Shown in pieces: positions 40,166 to 51,863 of a stretch of 64,000 nt of DNA. The position numbers were made by a program, and so were the translations under genes. The notes under the pieces are model-generated. The model had not been told where the DNA came from and searched no databases. It worked only from the letters and a program-made list of their open reading frames with translations. Numbering within the stretch: position 1 is the first letter of the stretch; each line of letters begins with the position of its first letter. Source of the DNA: Raphanus sativus (lineage: Eukaryota; Streptophyta; Magnoliopsida; Brassicales; Brassicaceae); contig NC_079515.1 of NCBI RefSeq assembly GCF_000801105.2, positions 33,255,407 to 33,319,406 of the forward strand. Direction: 5' to 3'.

Positions 40166-42618
40166 TTCTCTCCAGGTCATTCATTTTCTGTCTTTCACGT
40201 TACAATCACGAGACTCCCAAAGTAGTAAAGCTTAAAGATAAACTGTCCTGTCTACAGATAGTTTCATCGCCCATCCAAATATTCACATGATCTTCCCCAT
40301 ATATACCTCAACACCAAAAAGGTTAGGACATTTTGCTTGCAGCCCTTGAATGTTAGTTAAACTCTACCCCCTTCTGTCTTTCGATAAGATGTTATGAAGA
40401 ACCAGAATCGGTCAGTTACACTTGCCAAAATAATAAGTCCAAGAAAAACGTGGTTTAAAAGTTTGAAACATTTAACCAAAAAAAAGAAGCTCGAGAGACG
40501 TAAATATACAAAGACTAACTCCGCCCATGTGGGTGTTGGTTTTGACTGTGTACTTTGTTCATCGACAAACTTTGACATGTACTCACCTCAATGTTTTTAA
40601 TGCTTTCATGTGCATAAAGTTTGTTAGTGTCACAACAATAATAGTTAAAACTTCATCTCAAGCCTAAATTATTGTAAATATTAGAAAGAATAGATAAAGA
40701 TAATGCAAAACATATGTGTTGTGTGATGGAGACGAGCCCATTTTGGAAGAGGTCACAACAAATGTCGCAACTAGAGACTATCTTGATAATCTAGAGTTGT
40801 GTCTTTTTGACTTTAATGCTATAATCGGACAATACATATGAATCATGATGTATCAGGCAATGCAATAATGTCTTTGTTCAATAATTTTCCTAACTAGAGA
40901 TGTGACAACTTGTCACTGACAGCATATAACTCGTGTTTAAGCCGATGTGATGATATCCTGTGGATATTTGACTGTATCCATAGTTGCAATACTTTAAGGT
41001 TATGTGTATTCCTATGTAATGAAACATCTTGTCACTCGTGTAATTTCATTGACCATTCAACAAAACGCAAATATAAAAGATAATTTTCATTTTCATTTGG
41101 ATGTTTTAGGTTTTTGTATTTATGGAATATACATGAGTAACTTGAATTGGTTTGTTTGATCTTAAATTTAACAAAATGTAGCAAGAGTTACTTTTTTCAG
41201 AAAAAAAGTGATACATATTTTCAGGTTTATACCTTGATCGCTAATAAAACAAGGATATTTAGAAATGTAGACAAAACTAACTGAATGTCATTTGGAACTC
41301 ACGAAAAATATTGACTAGCTTCTACACTTCCACACGTATGCACAGTGGCGGACCCAGCTTCCAGTTTTAAGGGGGTCAGAAATTGGGCTTTCGCCCACGT
41401 ATTAACTAAATTACAGAAAAATAGTCATAATGTGGTGTCAAATAGGTTCGAAGCACGGAAAAGGTGTGTCACTAGGAGAGGAAAATAGCCAACTGAGCTG
41501 CTGAATCTACGCTGTACATAGCTGAAACGTCAATAATATATATTTAACCTGTGTCATGTGACACACTATTCCGTAACGTAGGTCCGCCTCTGCGTATGCA
41601 TGACTCATACGGTCTTATAATCTATATGCGTTACGCGTGTGAATGGCCAAACATGTTCACAAAATTTACGATCTATGTGGTATCACTGATCCTGCATGTG
41701 TGTGATGAGCAACATGAATTAATGAAATGGTTTATAATCATAGAAATTTGGGACTGATCGAATGCATACAAATACAGCTCAGTGAAAACAGAATCTCACA
41801 AAGAAAAGTTGAGCACTATGACAAAAGTCACAAAACAAACTAACGATTGAAAGCTGAAACGTAGGAAAACGTCAAAAGGTTAAGCAAACAAAAAAAAACG
41901 TGATTTACTTCTTTAATTTGTTACTCTTTGACGTTTTTGTCAAAAGGAATAAAGACTTCAAGAGTTTTGAATCTTTAATACAGTAAGGAAACGTAAAGTA
42001 ATAAAAGTAAAGTAAATTAGTTGAACGAGTTCTAAAACGTTTTGTTGAACCAAAAAAAAAACGTTTGTTTTCGTTTTCAAATTTCACATTAAAATCTGGA
42101 AAAAGAAAAAAAATGAAACGGACGAGAGAGATCGTTAATGCGGAGAGAGAGAGAGGTAAAATGGAAAGAAACGCTCAATTAAAAAAGTATAGACTTTATT
42201 ACCCGGTGATGTTCGTATTTGGAATTATCATGGGATGAGGGACCCCTCTGCAATTAAAGCCGTTGTACACGACAAGGAAGGGGAGACCAGATTAATTACT
42301 GTGCGGTTAAATAACAAAACCATATACTAGTAGTATCTAATCACTGTACAGTAAAAACACTCTTTAGTATTTATTACTGTCATTATGCGCTTAAATAAAT
42401 AAAAAGTATAAATAAATAAAAAGAGCGTTAATTTTTTTTGCAAATTTAGACATGTGCAAAACCACCGGCCATGGCGCCTTTATTACCAACCATCTACTAC
42501 GGATAGTGAAAGAGAAGCTGCAAATTTTCCAAAATTTTATCACAACAAAATAATTAATATTTTTTCTTTCATATTAAAAGGCAAAAAAAAAAAATCTAAG
42601 GGAGAGAGACTGTGATCG
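40166..42618. other. Spacer upstream of UVR8
   Basis: AT-rich, with a hAT-type MITE at 41343-41592 and GA-rich runs at 42125-42160 nearer UVR8. In Arabidopsis a PP7 phosphatase gene lies in this slot; I see no phosphatase motif (GDxHG, GDxVDRG, GNHE) on either strand. No other gene supported. Confidence 0.6.
41335..41600. mobile_element. hAT-type MITE with 8-bp target duplication
   Basis: The element spans 41343-41592 (250 bp). Ends are cagtggcggacc at the left and, on the minus strand, cagaggcggacc at the right. It is flanked by exact 8-bp repeats cgtatgca at 41335-41342 and 41593-41600. The CAGNGGCGGA terminus and 8-bp duplication are typical of plant hAT MITEs. No coding capacity. Confidence 0.95.
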
Positions 42619-45486
42619 ATGGCTGAGGAGGAGATGGTGGCTGTTGATGTTACGGCTCCGCCTCGTACTGTTCTCATCATATCCGCCGGTGCTAGCCACT
42701 CAGTTGCTCTGCTCTGTATGTATCTGATACAACACTCTTTTTTCTTTGTTTCCACTGCTTTGTGTCGGTGGTTACGAAGGCTAAGCTATGGATTCTTCTC
42801 TTGATCTGATCGTGTAATCTTTTTTGTTTGAATATTTGAATAGCTGGGGGCATTGTTTGCTCATGGGGTAGAGGAGAGGATGGACAGTTAGGACATGGAG
42901 ATGCAGAGGACCGACCTTCTCCCACTCAGCTAAGCGCCTTGGACGACCACCAAATCGTTTCAGTTACCTGTGGTGCTGACCACACTGTTGCTTATTCTGA
43001 ATCACGCAAGGAGGTCTTCAGTTGGGGATGGTTTGTTTCTTCTCAGAAAATCTTTTTTTTCTTTTCTTTTGTTTCACAAGAGATTCTTTGATGTATTTTG
43101 GAATGATATGTTTACTGGCTAGATTTTTTTTTTTTTAATAGTACATTCATTTGATTTATTTTTTTATTTTATGAAGGGGTGACTTTGGGAGATTGGGACA
43201 TGGGAACTCGAGCGACTTGTTTACTCCACTGCCTATCAAAGCATTGCAAGGTATTCGTATAAAGCAGATTGCCTGTGGGGATAGTCATTGTTTGGCTGTG
43301 ACTATGGATGGAGAGGTGCAGAGGTATATATTCTAGTCTTACCTTTTCTTCTTCACCCTTATATCAGAATTTGATTACCTTGTTGTGTTACTCTTACAAC
43401 TTGCCTCTTTTGTTTTCCAACATATCTCTTTTGACTTTTCTGTATATAAAAAGCTGGGGACGCAACCAGAATGGTCAACTTGGTCTTGGTGATACTGAAG
43501 ATTCTCTAGTGCCTCAGAAGATTCAAGCCTTTGAGGTTTGTCATTCTCTTCTTAGTGTTACTAATTAAGGATCCACAACTGGTGGAGATACATTAAAAAG
43601 CTAGCATATGTAGGATTGGTAACTTATAGGGTCTAAAAATAGCTATCTGCAAACACAGATATAAGGTAAAGTCTGTTGATAATTGAAGATGTTAACTATA
43701 TAGGAGACTGTAAGTTTATGTAATTAGGTTGGTTAAGCCAGAGTGTTACAATCAACACTTGGAAATTTGGTGCAGGGAATACGAATCAAAATGGTAGCAG
43801 CTGGTGCAGAACACACTGCTGCGGTTACAGAAGATGGTGATCTTTACGGATGGGGATGGGGACGATATGGAAATCTGGGATTAGGTGACCGCAATGACCG
43901 CTTGGTCCCTGAAAGGGTTACCTCTGCTAGTGTAAGAAATCTATCAAGACTCCTGCTACTTGTTTAAACTTGCATTTGAAAATTTCAATGAGAGCCCATA
44001 TATGGTTACAATTTGTAGGGTGAGAAGATGAGCATGGTTGCTTGTGGATGGCGGCACACAATAGCAGTGTCTTATTCTGGAGCATTGTATACTTATGGAT
44101 GGAGCAAATATGGACAGTTAGGACATGGGGACTTTGAAGATCACCTTGTTCCTCACAAACTTGAAGCGCTGAGCAACAGCGTCATCTCCCAGGTTTACCC
44201 TAGGCTTTAAATTTAAACTATGTATATGTACATCTGAAACATCAATCAGATGGGATATAATATTTGGATAATTTTCCTATTCTAGCTGCATGAAGAAAGT
44301 AGTCAAAGTTTCTGATAGTTTACCACCTGCTGAAGAAGATTTATTGCTCAACATCTTCTGAACCTTTTTGGGGTTTTTTTCCCCAGATTTCGGGAGGTTG
44401 GAGACATACAATGGCATTGACTTCTGATGGGAAACTATATGGATGGGGTTGGAATAAGGTCAAGAATGTCTAAACCTTATTAAAGTTTCTCAATAAGGTT
44501 TCAATAGGATAAAGCTTCTAATGTACTTTCATTTTAGCAATGCAGTTTGGGCAAGTAGGAGTGGGCGATAACTTAGATCAGTGTTCTCCTTTGCAAGTTC
44601 GCTTTCCCGACGATCAGGCATGGCTTCTTTTCTTACAAGACTTTAGCTTGTCATACATCTTTTTCTAATCTAATATATACACAAATATCTTTGTGGAAAT
44701 TTTTTAACAGAAAGTAGTTCAAGTCTCATGTGGATGGAGGCATACATTGGCTGTGACTGAAAGAAATAATGTATTTGCTTGGGGAAGAGGTACAAACGGA
44801 CAGCTCGGAATTGGAGAGTCCCTTGACAGGTAAAAAAGTTGTAATCATCTTATAGATCTCTATGTTGTGTTTCAGTTGCATATAGGTCTTTTTGGTTTTA
44901 TGAAAATAACACATTGAAGATTTTGACTATTGATCATCTTCTGTGTGGTTTTTATAGGAACTATCCTAAGATTATAGAAGCATTGAGCGTTGATGGAGCA
45001 AGTGGACAACATATAGAGTCTTCTAATTTTGATCCATCTTCAGGTAATTAGTTAAAAATAAATCTCTTCTTGAAACGGGCAAAAGTTAGCTAAGCTAATT
45101 TTTTCAATTGCTCTCCATTGTCTTGTATTTGCAGGGAAAAGCTGGGTGTCACCGGCAGAGAGATATGCAGTTGTTCCTGATGAAAAGACAGTAAGCTTCT
45201 ATTTTCTTCTTTCTTCCCAGATACATTATCCAAATACATTACATTCGTTTTTAACAAAAAAAAAAAAATACATTACATTCGTCTTAGCAGATTATAGGTG
45301 TTTTTCTTTTGCATGTGCAAACATCAGTAAATATATCAACGATGCTCTTTGGTTTGAAGACCAATGATGAAGCATATATATATATGTGTTGATAAACTGA
45401 TATATTGGTTTATGTATGTATGTCAGGGTCAAACGGATGGTTCAAGCAAAGGCAATGGAAGTGATATGAGTGTCCCCACAAACTGA
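42619..45486 (+). CDS. UVR8: UV-B photoreceptor UVR8
   Basis: Seven-bladed RCC1-type beta-propeller that senses UV-B through tryptophans, monomerises and binds COP1. Twelve exons: 42619-42715, 42844-43030, 43177-43323, 43454-43535, 43776-43931, 44019-44192, 44387-44458, 44546-44617, 44711-44829, 44958-45043, 45135-45190, 45427-45486. They join to 435 aa (Arabidopsis 440). RCC1 signatures recur ([44 protein letters not shown]). The three GWRHT motifs carrying the UV-sensing Trp cluster are present: [27 protein letters not shown]. The C-terminal COP1-binding VP motif is in RYAVVPDEK. Intron 8 (44618-44710) begins with GC instead of GT; other introns are GT-AG. Convergent with AAP4. Confidence 0.97.
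44618..44710 (+). other. GC-AG intron in UVR8
   Basis: The exon ends GACGATCAG and the intron starts gcatgg, ending ttaacag before AAAGTAGTTC. Only this join keeps [17 protein letters not shown] in frame, and no GT donor is available nearby. GC-AG introns are a known minority class in plants. Confidence 0.85.
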
Positions 45487-46620
45487 TCTCAAGCTTGTGT
45501 TCGATTTTGAGTTTTTCTTCTTCTTTTTTTTTCTCATAAGCTTTTTTTTTTAACGATCTCTACTGGGTTGTACACTACGTACGTCTGGCCTAGTTTGGGA
45601 TTCGCTTCTTTTTTCTTGGTCGTTTTTGTTTAGTTTGTGTTTTGTTACTCAAACTCCAGTGTCTCTTTATTTTAACCATAATAATGTCTTACGAAATATG
45701 TGGTTTTTTCTTACCATTTCACTTTCTGATCATGCATATGTTCCATGTTCTATATATTCTTTTAAGCCTCCCGACAATTAGATTATCTAATGAAGTTTGG
45801 AACTAGATAAACTAGTAAACATGTCATTATATTCGTTAAACATTCCTAGCTATAATTTTTTAAGTGCATCGTTGACAATCTTCTATCTGAGTGGATTCTC
45901 TTCAAAGAGCAACCATCCAAATTGCTGCTTTGAGTGTTTCTCTTTAATTATGTGTCGGGTTACTTTTTTCAGTTATTCGAAAATTGATGTCACTTAGATA
46001 GATTCGATTCCATGTATGTTTTAGTACCTTCATTTTTTTTCCAGTTCCATGTCACATCTTTTAAACTTTCTGAAGATTCTTCCTGTCTCCCCCTCGAGTG
46101 TCTCTTCCCACATTTTCTTATTTTGTTGTATTTCTTTTTCATAAGAAGAAGCCAAGAAAAAAAAAAAGAAGAAGAAGCCAAGAAAGTGGTGTAGAAATTT
46201 TCTTTTCACCGACATATGTTCTACAGTACGCCAATGTTAAGTTTAATTTGCTTTATTTAAATTTTGAAGAAGAAAAATAACACATGTGTATGTATGTTTA
46301 TCACTATGTATTATATGTATTATATGTATTATATGTATGTTCAGTTTATGTGTCTTATCAAGTCTCAATAGTTTGTTTCTTTGAATGGATGTGGTTGACA
46401 ACAAGTCAAAATTAACAAACTTCACGTCGATTATAAATTCACAACATATGATATGTAAATGAATTACGTAAAGATTAAATTATAAGAAAACAAAGAAGCT
46501 TTAACATTATTCACATTTCACCAAAATGAAATATGTATCAGTTTCAACGATCAAATATTGTATATCGTTTGTTTCTTTCCTCCCTTTTCTTCATGATCAT
46601 CGGTCATGGTACCCTTTTGT
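45487..46620. other. UVR8/AAP4 convergent spacer
   Basis: AT-rich 3' flank of both genes, with pyrimidine runs and a small tandem array of tattatatgtattatatgta type at about 46305-46340. No gene supported. Confidence 0.6.
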
Positions 46621-49070
46621 TTAATAAGTAGTCTTGAAGGGCTTGTAAACCTTAAGATCAAGCATTACTCCGACGACTGAGCCAACTCCAGCAACCACTG
46701 TAACCACCAAACAACCACAGCTCAACATCTGCAGACAAACCCACTTCATACTCCCCCTCTCAACTTTCCTCTGTTTTATATACATCTCCACGGGAAAATA
46801 AACCGTCAAAGGCCAAAACGCTAATGCTCCCAATATCCCCACGACGTCGTTGAAAAACGGCATAAGCATAGATATCACGGTGGTCAAAACCACAAAACAA
46901 GACCGGAAAACTGTTCTGAAAACGTTGACTTTGTACGGTGACCTAATTCCAGGGAACCTGATTTCGAATTCCTTGGTTACCAAGTCACTGTCAGGAAACC
47001 TAGCTGCTGCTTGTTTTTCGACAAATGCGAAAATAGGCTGAGCAAAGACTTGGTAAGCTCCTACGAGGTGGACAACGATGGCGGCGTTGGCCACGTCGAG
47101 GAGCCAAAACGGGTTGTAGAAACCGAACCCGGTTAAGAGGTTTCCTGGTGCAGCATCTCCGAAAGCAGCGTAGCCCATGCAACCACACAGCATGTAAAAC
47201 GTAGTCGTCACGGCGATGCTTATTCTTGTGGCGTTCTTCATCGTTTTTGATTCAGCTGGTGGAGATCTTACCGTGTCTTGAATCTCGATAAGGACAACAG
47301 AGTATGAATAAGCAAAGGCAATGTCTCCGAGTGCTTGGAACGTTCTCCATATCTTCTGTGTCTGAGTCACTGCTCCGATGCTTATTCCAGTGAGACTTCC
47401 CTTGAAGACTCCATTTGCTGAAACCCATTAGCACACACTGGTTTGTTTGTAGAATATTTTTTTATAAAGAATCTTATATAGAAAAATCTTCAAAATAGTA
47501 CTTTTTAATAATTTACCATAAAAATAGCATCTAATTTTTTTTTTCAAAATAATATTTATTAAATGACTAAATTACTCCAAACGTTAAACTTCATCTTAAT
47601 TCCAACTCTTAAATACTAAACCATAATCACTAAATCCAAATGTTATATGTTCTTTTCAATTTTATATAATTGCTATGTTGTAAATTTGTCTTTTATGTGC
47701 TATTTTGATATTAAAATGTCATTTTATTGCTATTTGAATGTATTTTCATCTTTTCTGAAAGTTTTAGATGTTTTTTTTCTGATAATTCGGACCCCGAATG
47801 CGAATACCCGACTAATCTCCTAGGAGGCGATCCACTCGTGAAGGTGAAGGTGAAGGTGAAGGCGAGTTAGATATCCACACTGTCTCACAAATAAATCTAA
47901 ATCTAAGTGATAAATTTTGAATCCGCTGCGTTTAGCACATTTCCGAGTCCACTGTGCCACTCGGTCACAGCCATGTGGTTAGATGTTTTTGTTATTACCT
48001 GCAACTTGAATGATACCGAGAGCTAAACCGATTGCAGAGTATGTGAAAGACATGATGGCTGCAACTGTGGAAAGCCACCAAATCTGGTGGAAGTCTTTGA
48101 TCGTAGAGAGCAAGATCTCAGTCACACCAAACATGATCATGTACGGATTGCTTGACATGTGACATGGGTTCTTCCCTCCGCTCTCGTGGAAACAGTTGGA
48201 TCTCTTGATAGCCCTAAAAAACACTAGACTTTTAGGGTTTTGTCTAATTATTTATATCAAAAGAAACTCCTTTTTAGAGACACTCACATCATGCTTATAG
48301 ATGATGCGATAGTGTACCCGATCGTGGTACCGAAAAGATTCAAGAACTGCATCAGACCGCAAATCTTGAACCTAAACCCACCTATCATAACACATAACCG
48401 GACAGAATAAGGCATAAGAAAGCAAAGTAGAGCAGAGCTATGCTGCTTTACAAAGAGTATCATTTTACTTTTTTTTGTTGTTACACAAAAATATATGTAA
48501 ATTCAACATTAGTATTAGTTAAAAAAAATTTTGATTTAATTTTACGTGTTTTAGAAATTATTAGTTGAATAAATATAATTTCCCTAATTATTAAAAACAT
48601 AACCGAATTTTGTGGAGAAGTATCCAAATAACACTCTTTTATAAAACATAATGAATGGTTTATAGTACCGAGGATTGATTGGACAGCATCCATGTAAGTA
48701 TAGTTTCTCTTTCCGGAAACAGGATCTCCGGTTCTGTAGCAATCACTGAGAAGAGTGGTAGAGTAGTAAGTGACAAAAGAGAACAATAACATCACTGCAG
48801 GACCAGCGATCCAACCTAGTTGACCTATGGCCCATGCCAGCGATAGAACACCAGATCCAATTACAGCGGTTAAAATATGCGCACTCGCGGTCCAAACCGT
48901 CCCTAAAAAAGATGCACATTCAATTAGTATCATCGCCTGACTCTTATTACGTTCTCTCTAAGCTAGAATCAAGTAATCAACCATTACATAAGTTTATTGT
49001 TACTTTTACCTGATCTCTTAGGTCGACCATCATCATCGAAACATTTGAAAGCTGGCCGAGGAACATCCAT
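46621..49070 (-). CDS. AAP4: Amino acid permease AAP4
   Basis: Proton-coupled neutral and acidic amino acid importer of the plasma membrane (AAAP family, ATF1 subfamily). Five exons: 49010-49070, 48669-48902, 48288-48381, 47999-48213, 46621-47417. They join to 466 aa, the Arabidopsis AAP4 length, with phases matching throughout. It starts MDVPRPAFKCFDDDGRPKRS. The first helix carries the family signature GSGVLSLAWAIGQLGW (residues about 35-50). Ten to eleven hydrophobic segments follow, with SYSVVLIEIQDT and ASFGDAAPGNLLT-like conserved loops (here AAFGDAAPGNLL). The C-terminus is VYKPFKTTY. AAP4 rather than AAP2 is chosen from synteny with UVR8 and RSW3. Intron 4 (47418-47998) is enlarged by an insertion-like segment; the coding sequence is unaffected. 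Confidence 0.94.
47440..47990. other. Insertion-like segment in AAP4 intron 4
   Basis: This intron is about 580 bp, against under 300 for the other AAP4 introns. It holds an AT-rich part (47440-47770) and a GC-richer part (47780-47980) with a short GAAGGT-type repeat (about 47838-47862). No clear terminal repeats or target duplication could be read, so the element class is not assigned. Confidence 0.4.
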
Positions 49071-49735
49071 CTAGGTTTAATAAGACGTCAAAGAGAATCA
49101 AAATATTAGTTCGAAGAACTGTTATAATTAACGTTATTTGGCGGTAAATACATTCTAAGAGAGAGAGAGTAGTATAGTGCCTCTTGATTTTTTTTTTTGA
49201 AACTTAGTGCCTCTTGTTGTTGAGCCTTGAGAGATTAAGCAATAGACAAAGAAAGAAATGCAAAGGAGATGCACGGGTGGTAAGAGCAATATTGCTGCTG
49301 CATTTATGATTGTTTTGGGTCATCATAATTTATAAGCCATCAAAAGTGGAGAGAAGAATCTTTTCTTATTTCTCAGGTACACAAATTATTATTTACAGGT
49401 AAGATATGTGAATTTCGACCACTTTATATTATCGTTTGCATGATATGCTTATTGCTATTAAGGGCATCCACCATGTCTATATATGATCTGAACAAAAATA
49501 TAACCGAGTTAAATTTGTTTGTGGTGCATATTTAACATAAATTTTAAAAGAAAAACAGTTTGGTACTTTGATACTAAACATCAAATTTGTGGTTCTCTTA
49601 CTCAAAATATAGGCTATTAATATAAATATTCCTCCAAAAATATGGGTATATGTTTGTCAAAAAAGGGTATATGATCAATATTCACAGTATTCTTACATGC
49701 GAGTATGTACATCAGTCCTTGTACATAAATAACCG
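49071..49735. other. AAP4 upstream region
   Basis: Presumed AAP4 promoter and 5' leader. AT-rich, with a short direct duplication of tagtgcctcttg (about 49176-49217). No gene supported. Confidence 0.55.
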
Positions 49736-50549
49736 GATGCTGATAGGGGTGGGTGCAAGGCGAGTACTTGCATTTTTCCATATATTTGATACTCGCCTTG
49801 CCTTGAATGAGCAATGAATTTTTAGACTTGGTACTTGCCTTGTCGGAAACGAGTACTTGTTATATCGAGTACTTGTCGCAAAACATGTAACTTGCAAGTT
49901 ACTTGCCTTGCTCGATTACTTAATAGTAGGGTTGAGCATATGAAAAGTATCCGGGATTTTTGCCATACTTATAAGCCGACTTGCTTTCTTCGGATAGTAA
50001 AAAAATTGCCTTATATTTGTATTTGCTAATACCAAGTCCTTAATTAAGCGAGTATTCGTCTATATATGAGATACTTGCGAGTAACTTTCTGTACTTATAC
50101 TTGCTCACTTAACTTAAAATTTTTGTATTCGAGTCTTTAAAATATAAATTATGTTTCAATGATTTTATGGTTAGGTGATTGTCTATATTTATACTAAATT
50201 TTTTTCTGATTCTTATGCTACACCAATGTAAGATAATATAGCGTAAAATTTGAAATAAAAGAGAAAATTATTTAATCCCACATGTTTGATATTAAATAAA
50301 TATTAAAGTAGATGAAATAATAATGTAAATGTTACAATATATTTTGAAAATCAAGTAACGGGTCGAAACGAGTCAAATACCTAAAATAATTTTAAGCCTT
50401 GTTACTTGATTTGCACTTGTAAGTATTTAAAATTATTAACTTGTTACTTGCCTTGATTAAAACGAGTACTTGTATTTACGAGGCAAGTACGGAGCGGGTA
50501 ACGAATTTAAGGCGGGTAACGGGTATTTGTGCCCAGCCCTAGATGCTGA
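49736..50549. mobile_element. Non-autonomous hAT element with 8-bp target duplication
   Basis: The element spans 49744-50541 (798 bp). Its left end is taggggtgggtgcaa and its right end, on the minus strand, tagggctgggcacaa. Exact 8-bp flanking repeats gatgctga lie at 49736-49743 and 50542-50549. Both arms are packed with gagtacttg/caagtac and ggcaagtac-type words, likely subterminal repeats. No transposase frame. The termini resemble those of the larger hAT at 51872-55198. Confidence 0.93.
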
Positions 50550-51863
50550 AACTTTTGTCATAAGTTATACATATTGCAAAGCATTAATTGCATGTGCCGG
50601 ATAATGAAAAAGAAAACTACTAAAAGTATAGTGTATAGTTTTCTTCTTCTATCTCTCCCATTCTTTGTGTGCGAGTGATATAACGTGTACACTTCTTCTC
50701 AAATGTTTTCATTCTTCTCTCCTCCACTGCAAATATCATATCATAGCTCAATAGATCATTCATCAAGGATTCTTGATTCGCAAACAGGGTCGACATTTCG
50801 AATTGTTTTCTTTTGCTTCGAGAATTGAACATTCCGAATACTTCGTCCTACTAATGCATGTGATTGAATGGGTCGATCAATTTCTGATCCTAGCTATTTT
50901 TACATCGCAGATGATTAAGTCTACTGAATGATATGTATTTAGTTAAGAATACTATATAACATGATCTACGAAGATGTACTGACATAAACATATATCACAA
51001 CTCACAAGCGAATAATATTGTCTTTCGTTTAAACGTACAATATGTATATAAGTATTTCAACTTGAGAGATTTTTAAGATTTATTTTGATTCCTCCATTCT
51101 TTTAGTGAAAGATGCGTAAAAAGAAAAAGAATCGAATGCTTGTTTTACACGTCCACGGCTCCACACCCTGGGGTTCGACCTAATCACTCATATTAATTAT
51201 TAACAAAAGTCATTCTTACTTCAATTGCTTCCGAGTAGTAGGCTATATTAAGAACTAAAGAAATATATATACACTAGACCAACAATCTTATTGGTTTAAA
51301 CGAACAAAAGAAAAGGGAAAATGCATGATCAGAAGAGAATAGAATTTGTCATGCAAGTGAGCTATTATCTAGCATTTAACATTTTAAAGAGTATCTTTGA
51401 TGAACACTTTCGAGAACTCCTTTTGAATTCCAAGATTCTCTTATTTTATTTATTATATTCACATTTACATTCCTAAATTTGATAGTTTTATATATAATTC
51501 GAGATCCATGAACGGAATATTGTCTGGAAACATGAGGTTTTAGTTTAGAGGGAACATGTTTTTAAACCTACAAAAATTAGGTAGTTACATGACTCCTGTT
51601 ACACGAAACTTTAGGCTTCGTGTTTTACTTACACGAATCTAACACTGATAGCGGCAAACTTTACACATCCAAACCTGTAAAGAGTTCAAGTTATGTCAAA
51701 GTTATCCGAAGAAAATAAAATATAGCCCACAGAATCTGATTTATCTTCGACAAATCATTTTTATGACTTTAAAACGGATGTGAGAATAAGACGACGTTCG
51801 TTGTCCCATTCACATCATTGTTTTTTCTTATCAGAAACGTAATGCTTGAATGGGTTAGTCAGG
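50550..51863. other. Spacer between two hAT insertions
   Basis: AT-rich DNA with no supportable gene or RNA. Short open frames, for example around 50620-50832, have no recognisable homology. It may be distal AAP4 or RSW3 flank, separated by the insertions. Confidence 0.55.

Noticed and set aside
41551..41757. 68-codon open frame
   Set aside because: Spans the right end of the hAT MITE and its target duplication, so it was created by the insertion.
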